A stretch of 18,278 nt of DNA from Fidelibacterota bacterium (GTDB lineage: Bacteria > Fidelibacterota > Marinisomatia > SCGC-AAA003-L08 > D37C17), in the NCBI GenBank assembly GCA_018671635.1, contig JABHHG010000079.1, forward strand, positions 1-18,278, in the 5' to 3' direction. Of this stretch, positions 14,423 through 18,278 are shown piece by piece. Within the stretch, counting starts at the first letter, position 1. Each line of letters begins with the position of its first letter. Below the pieces are notes generated by a model that was given only the letters and a program-made list of their open reading frames with translations, did no database searches and was not told the DNA's origin. The position numbers and the translations under genes are program-made.

Positions 14423-15655
14423 TTAGCTCCGTCTGTTTCGAATAAATGCAGGCACATCCAAATCATCACCGAAAGTCATAATGGGATCTTCAGGTTTTTC
14501 TGCATTATTGTCTGCGAAGGTTCTATTCTCATTTACCGCATTGCGATCATCATCAATAATCTTCGACTGTTGTATGAATGGCGTAGAGAAATTATTCTCT
14601 TTTATTGGTGTTGACTCTGCAATGTAGCGTGGGGGAGTATCTGCATCCATACTTTTATTATATGGATTATTGAAAGGCGTATCCATTTGGGAATCCCCTT
14701 CATTTAGACCCGTAGCAATTACGGTAACTCTCACCTCATCGGTTAGACTCTTATCAATAACACAACCCAAAATCACATTGGCCTCATCGCCTGCTTCTTC
14801 ATAAATAATACTGGATGCATCATTTAATTCATGTATGGTCATTTCTTCAGGGCCGGTAATATTTACCAATAAGCCTTTGGCGCCATTAACACTGGCACTC
14901 TGGAGTAATGGTGAATTAATGGCCTGTTGAGCCGCCAAAATAGCACGTTCTTCACCATGTGCAATACCGGTTCCCATAATGGCATCACCCATATTTTCCA
15001 TCACGGTTTTAACATCGGCAAAATCAAGATTGATTAACCCTGGAATATTAATAAGGTCTGAAATTCCTTTAGTTGCCTGATGTAGCACACTGTCCGCTAA
15101 TTTGAAAGACTCTTTAACGGTGGTCTGCATATCGGTGATTTCAAGTAAGGTCTCATTGGGTATGGCCAATAAGGTATCGCAGTTTTTCTTCATATCTTCG
15201 ATACCAATTAAGGCACGCTTCATTCGTTGCGGACCTTCAAACTTAAATGGCTTGGTTACAATACCGACGGTAAGTGCGCCCATTTCTTTGGCAATTTTTG
15301 CCACAGCAGGTGCTGCACCCGTACCGGTTCCACCACCCATACCAGCAGTGATAAATACCATATCTGCCGTTTCAAGGGCTTTGATAATAACTTCTCTATT
15401 TTCTTCAACGGCTAAGTTACCCACTTCAGAATTGGCACCGGCGCCTAATCCCTTGGTTAGTTCTTTACCAATTTGAAGTTTGCACTGAGAATTATTGAAC
15501 TCTAAATCTTGTGCATCTGTATTAATGGCAATGAATTCAACAGCATTCATTCCATCTACAATCATGCGGTTTAGTGCATTACCACCGCCACCACCTACAC
15601 CAACTACTACTATTCTTGCTTTTTGTTCGGCCAAATCGCCTGGTTCAAATAACAT
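14423..15655 (-). CDS. ftsZ: Cell-division GTPase FtsZ
   Basis: The 410-residue product is a full-length tubulin homologue that forms the cytoplasmic Z-ring. The phosphate-binding GVGGGGGNALNRM (19-31) and the tubulin signature GMGGGTGTGAAP (105-116) are present. The T7 catalytic loop NLDFADVK (209-216) is intact, with Asp211 for GTP hydrolysis in the neighbouring subunit. A variable acidic/asparagine linker (about 322-395) leads to the conserved tail DDLDVPAFIRNRRS (397-410), the docking peptide for FtsA and other membrane tethers. GGGAG precedes the ATG. It is the last gene of the cluster, 30 bases after ftsA, and is followed by the bidirectional terminator at 14307-14339. Confidence 0.98.
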   Translation of the reverse strand: MLFEPGDLAEQKARIVVVGVGGGGGNALNRMIVDGMNAVEFIAINTDAQDLEFNNSQCKLQIGKELTKGLGAGANSEVGNLAVEENREVIIKALETADMVFITAGMGGGTGTGAAPAVAKIAKEMGALTVGIVTKPFKFEGPQRMKRALIGIEDMKKNCDTLLAIPNETLLEITDMQTTVKESFKLADSVLHQATKGISDLINIPGLINLDFADVKTVMENMGDAIMGTGIAHGEERAILAAQQAINSPLLQSASVNGAKGLLVNITGPEEMTIHELNDASSIIYEEAGDEANVILGCVIDKSLTDEVRVTVIATGLNEGDSQMDTPFNNPYNKSMDADTPPRYIAESTPIKENNFSTPFIQQSKIIDDDRNAVNENRTFADNNAEKPEDPIMTFGDDLDVPAFIRNRRS

Positions 15656-15685
15656 GATTATTACTCCCTTTTGTTTTTGTTAATT

Positions 15686-16942
15686 TTAATACCAATTGTT
15701 AAACAATTTTTTTAGTTTCGAATAAAAATCTTGAAAGATGGAGGTAATACTTTCATCTCCATAGTCTAAACTTTCCCAATTCTTTATTCCATATTTGACT
15801 AGTCCCACTGCCGTTGAAAACCGTGGATTATTTACTTTTTCAGAAATTCCACCTTGAAGTTCAGGCATTCCAATTTTAATAGGTTGTTTGAAAATATCTT
15901 GTGCCAAATCTTCAACATGTTTTAATCGTGCCCCGCCCCCAGTTAGCACAATACCAAAGGTATTTTCACCTTGATAATTACTCTTATTAATTTCATTTTT
16001 GGCCAATCTGAATATTTCATCCATTCGAGGCTCAATAATAGATGCTAACTGATTCTGTGATACAGTTTTAGATTCACGTCCACTGGTTCCAGCAATAGTT
16101 ATATTTTCTTCAGGGTTAGCCAATGCAGTTCGTGCAGAGCCGTGTTGGCATTTTATGAGTTCTGCCTGTTCGCGGGTAGTTTGAAGTCCAAATGCAATAT
16201 CATTGGTGATATTACTACCGCCAATAGGAATAGCTCCTGCATGCATAACCCCACCGTCACGATATACAATTACGTCAGTGGTCCCACCACCAATATCAAT
16301 GAGTACAACACCCAAGTCACGCTCATTCATATCTAACACAGAATAAGCAGATGCCAATGGTTCTAACACAAAATCAAGGATTTCAACGCCAGCCTTTTCC
16401 ATACACGTTCGAATATCTTTTTCAGTATTGATAGCACTGGTCACCAAATGAACTTTTGCCTCCAAACGATGACCTGAAAGTCCTTGTGGATTTTTAATAC
16501 CACTTCGATCATCTACTTTAAACTCTTGGGTCAATACATGTAAAATCCGTCTATCTGGAGATAGATTGATTGACTGTGCATGTTCAAGCACGCGATGAAT
16601 ATCTGCCTGAGAAATTTCTTGCCCAACGGGTTGGCGATTATTATTTTTATTTACGGTAATCACTCCAGAATAGTTGATACCGCGAACATGATCACCCGTA
16701 ATACCAATTAGGGCTTCTGTAACTTCATGATCTGCCTGTTTCTCAGCTTCATGAATTGCCGCAGATATGGATTCAACGGTTTCGGAAATATTTACCACCA
16801 CGCCACGTTTTAATCCATTTGAGGCGCTTTTCCCCACGCCCATAATTTTCATTTCATCTTTATTAGACCACTCTGCAATCACCACTGCAATTTTGGTGGT
16901 TCCAATATCTATCCCCGTAATTATTCTTTTTTCGTCGGTCAT
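15686..16942 (-). CDS. ftsA: Cell-division actin homologue FtsA
   Basis: The 418-residue product tethers FtsZ to the inner face of the cytoplasmic membrane and recruits the later divisome. ATP-binding motifs of the actin fold are complete: GIDIGTTKIAV (10-20, phosphate 1), IDIGGGTTDVIVY (215-227, phosphate 2) and VLTGGGARL (332-340, adenosine). The 1C subdomain typical of FtsA lies about residues 85-165. The C-terminus FQDFYSKLKKLFNNWY (403-418) is an amphipathic membrane-targeting helix. AGGA six bases before the ATG supports this start. It lies 22 bases after the rhodanese gene and 30 before ftsZ, so the three are almost surely co-transcribed. Confidence 0.97.
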   Translation of the reverse strand: MTDEKRIITGIDIGTTKIAVVIAEWSNKDEMKIMGVGKSASNGLKRGVVVNISETVESISAAIHEAEKQADHEVTEALIGITGDHVRGINYSGVITVNKNNNRQPVGQEISQADIHRVLEHAQSINLSPDRRILHVLTQEFKVDDRSGIKNPQGLSGHRLEAKVHLVTSAINTEKDIRTCMEKAGVEILDFVLEPLASAYSVLDMNERDLGVVLIDIGGGTTDVIVYRDGGVMHAGAIPIGGSNITNDIAFGLQTTREQAELIKCQHGSARTALANPEENITIAGTSGRESKTVSQNQLASIIEPRMDEIFRLAKNEINKSNYQGENTFGIVLTGGGARLKHVEDLAQDIFKQPIKIGMPELQGGISEKVNNPRFSTAVGLVKYGIKNWESLDYGDESITSIFQDFYSKLKKLFNNWY

Positions 16943-16964
16943 TTTTTTTCCTAATCCAGATGTT

Positions 16965-17339
16965 TTATTGATTCCAGGCTTTCATACCACCTTCAACATT
17001 GATTGCATAAATTCCATTTTCAACAAGAATCTCAGTTGCATGCTTTGATCTGCCTCCACTTCTACAAATCACATAAATTGGAATATTTATGGCATTTTTT
17101 AAATCAAAAATTGTTTTATTGATTTCAGATAATGGTCTATGAATTGCATTTTTGACATGCCCCAATGGCCCATAGAATTCAATTAAAGTTCTTACATCAA
17201 TTACATGGATTTTCTTATTGTGCGAATATATATTTTTAAATTGCATTATACTTACGGATGAATACATTATTGATGAAGTACATGAAAATAAATTCAAGGA
17301 TAAAGTAAATGTAATTAACATCGATTTTTTATAATTCAT
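16965..17339 (-). CDS. Exported single-domain rhodanese-like protein, possible lipoprotein
   Basis: The 124-residue product has an N-terminal hydrophobic segment (about 6-18) followed by LFSC (Cys20), a near-lipobox whose phenylalanine is atypical, so lipid attachment is possible but not certain. A single rhodanese domain then covers about residues 34-124: VIDVR (46-50), GHVKNAIHRPL (60-70), the active loop CRSGGRS (92-98) with Cys92, and NVEGGMKAWNQ at the end. Rhodaneses carry persulfide sulfur on this cysteine; for exported single-domain forms the partner is usually unknown. AGGAG seven bases before the ATG supports the start. It sits between ftsQ and ftsA, a position not normally occupied by such a gene; there is no sign of frameshift or decay. 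Confidence 0.9.
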   Translation of the reverse strand: MNYKKSMLITFTLSLNLFSCTSSIMYSSVSIMQFKNIYSHNKKIHVIDVRTLIEFYGPLGHVKNAIHRPLSEINKTIFDLKNAINIPIYVICRSGGRSKHATEILVENGIYAINVEGGMKAWNQ

Positions 17340-17389
17340 TAATTAACTCCTATTCTGCTATGCATATCTGCTTCATTAAATTCATTACT

Positions 17390-18127
17390 TTAGCGTTCAC
17401 GTACGATAATTTGATTGTCAATTTTTAAATCGATATAAGCATAATCATTTAATGACCGCTTATCTTGTACTGTTTCTTGAAATTCCTTCAGAATACTAAT
17501 TTTGTAGATGGCTTCATCATCACCTAAATCTATCTTGGTACGGTCATCCGTAATTAATGAGAGATTATTGTTTTTATATCTCACTTCACTGAGATTTTCA
17601 TAAAGCTCATGATGGATGTCTTTTGATTTGTTTATAAACCGAAGTGCTTTTGTTAATTCAAAATCACCCAGTTTTAATGGGTCATCATTAGCAAACGTCA
17701 TAATCGGCACCGGAAAGAATTTGATTGCAGACTTTGTAGCCAACAATGGGGTTTCCTCACCATCAAAGAAATATTTATCTTCTTCCAAGAGCACCAATAT
17801 GATAGGATTACGTTCATAGATTTCAATCATCAATGTGGATGGGAAAATTCGACTCACTTTTGCAGATTTGACAAACTCGATGGATTCCACATTTTCTTGG
17901 ATTTCGCTAAGATCGTAGACGAAAATTGCTTCGTCAGCATCCATATTCATGGCATCTATTATAGTATCTTGATTCACAAATTCATTTCCCAAAACCACAA
18001 TTTTCTCTTGGGTAAAGAGATTGATATGTTGGGCATACAGAATAGAGCAGTAAAACAGTGTCACCAAAATTATTGAATTCAATGAGATGAAAGCATAGTC
18101 TTTACATATTTGTAAATATTTATGCAT
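17390..18127 (-). CDS. ftsQ: Cell-division protein FtsQ/DivIB
   Basis: The 245-residue product has a short cytoplasmic N-terminus, one membrane helix (about residues 10-33) and a POTRA domain (about 38-110, from EKIVVLGNEFVNQDTI to LMIEIYERNPI). A beta-rich region continues to the C-terminus. This is the bitopic divisome organiser that links the early FtsZ/FtsA ring to the septal peptidoglycan synthase through FtsB/FtsL. Sequence is divergent, as usual for FtsQ, so identification rests on the fold pattern plus gene order. The ATG at 18127 is preferred because AGGAG lies seven bases upstream, whereas a TTG at 18163 has none and lies deep in murB. It overlaps the murB end by eight bases. Confidence 0.9.
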   Translation of the reverse strand: MHKYLQICKDYAFISLNSIILVTLFYCSILYAQHINLFTQEKIVVLGNEFVNQDTIIDAMNMDADEAIFVYDLSEIQENVESIEFVKSAKVSRIFPSTLMIEIYERNPIILVLLEEDKYFFDGEETPLLATKSAIKFFPVPIMTFANDDPLKLGDFELTKALRFINKSKDIHHELYENLSEVRYKNNNLSLITDDRTKIDLGDDEAIYKISILKEFQETVQDKRSLNDYAYIDLKIDNQIIVRER

Positions 18128-18278
18128 GGGCAAACTCCTGTTGAATAGCAGATGTAAATCCAAGCAATCGAACTTCTAATTCTAATTTTATACCAAATTG
18201 TGTAGCCACTTCATGTTGTGCTATTCGAATGAGTTTGATTACATCTTCTGCCAAGGCATCACCCAAATTCACTATAAA
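18120..18278 (-). CDS. murB: UDP-N-acetylenolpyruvoylglucosamine reductase MurB, C-terminal end (partial)
   Basis: The last 52 codons of a minus-strand gene run off the right edge and stop with TAA at 18120-18122. The translation includes NLGDALAEDVIKL (4-16 of the visible part), VATQFGIKLELEVRLLG (24-40) and a short tail QQEFAHA. The L-E-x-E-V-R-x-(I/L)-G ending is the MurB C-terminal signature, whose glutamate is the proton donor in reduction of enolpyruvyl-UDP-GlcNAc to UDP-MurNAc. The flavin-binding part lies outside the window. Its end contains the ribosome site and start of ftsQ, so the two are translationally coupled, which matches a standard division/cell-wall cluster. Confidence 0.9.
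   Translation of the reverse strand, partial: FIVNLGDALAEDVIKLIRIAQHEVATQFGIKLELEVRLLGFTSAIQQEFAHA

Noticed and set aside
15102..15476. 124-codon plus-strand open frame opposite ftsZ
   Set aside because: It lies wholly antisense to a strongly conserved FtsZ sequence and its composition is the mirror of that gene; no ribosome site or family resemblance.
18128..18163. TTG at 18163 as ftsQ start
   Set aside because: No ribosome site precedes it; ATG at 18127 has AGGAG at seven bases and overlaps murB by only eight.
1..18278. CRISPR arrays, transposons, prophage genes, tRNAs, toxin-antitoxin or defence systems
   Set aside because: I looked for spaced repeats, transposase or integrase motifs, tRNA-like cloverleafs and small toxin/antitoxin pairs and found none; the window is mostly conserved envelope, division and housekeeping genes.

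Overview
The window is AT-rich Gram-negative chromosomal DNA. It encodes a lipoprotein-like and several Sec-type signal sequences, an outer-membrane-like beta-barrel, undecaprenyl-phosphate recycling, and MurB/FtsQ/FtsA/FtsZ. The gene content (YfhO-type giant membrane protein, polysaccharide pyruvyl transferase, signal peptides ending 'FSQ', long TPR protein, small basic 'MAKK' protein) resembles the Fibrobacterota-Chlorobiota-Bacteroidota side of the tree, for example Marinimicrobia (SAR406). Most genes have clear Shine-Dalgarno sequences (AGGAG/GGGAG), which argues against a true Bacteroidota genome. The placement is inference; no rRNA or marker search could be run.

Layout. (1) 1-682, plus strand: the end of an unidentified gene, then a histidine-rich small beta-barrel protein with a hairpin behind it. 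(2) 682-967: noncoding spacer. (3) 968-4485, plus strand: a tight cluster pgeF-uppP-holA-ECF sigma-anti-sigma with overlapping ends, linking peptidoglycan quality control, lipid-carrier recycling, replication clamp loading and an envelope stress switch. (4) 4573-4806: a 60-residue basic protein that may be a distant relative of the Bacteroidota ribosomal protein bL38 (DUF4295), closed by a textbook terminator. (5) 4813-9248, plus strand: TPR protein and three glycosyltransferases, all with overlapping reading frames, meeting a minus-strand polysaccharide pyruvyl transferase (9229-10413) tail to tail. (6) 10414-10553: divergent control region with a 14-bp direct repeat. (7) 10554-14032, plus strand: YfhO-like membrane protein overlapping a histidine kinase. 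(8) 14099-14339: ribosomal protein bL28 and a bidirectional terminator. (9) 14423-18278, minus strand: a division/cell-wall cluster, transcribed murB-ftsQ-rhodanese-ftsA-ftsZ, with an unexpected exported rhodanese inserted.

The theme is envelope construction: precursor lipid recycling, glycan assembly, peptidoglycan synthesis and septation, with one ECF sigma/anti-sigma pair and one orphan kinase as sensors. I found no CRISPR array, tRNA, transposase, phage gene or defence system. The points most worth following up are the bL38-like small protein, the rhodanese inside the dcw cluster, the terminator that abuts the TPR start codon, and the paired repeats in the divergent promoter region.
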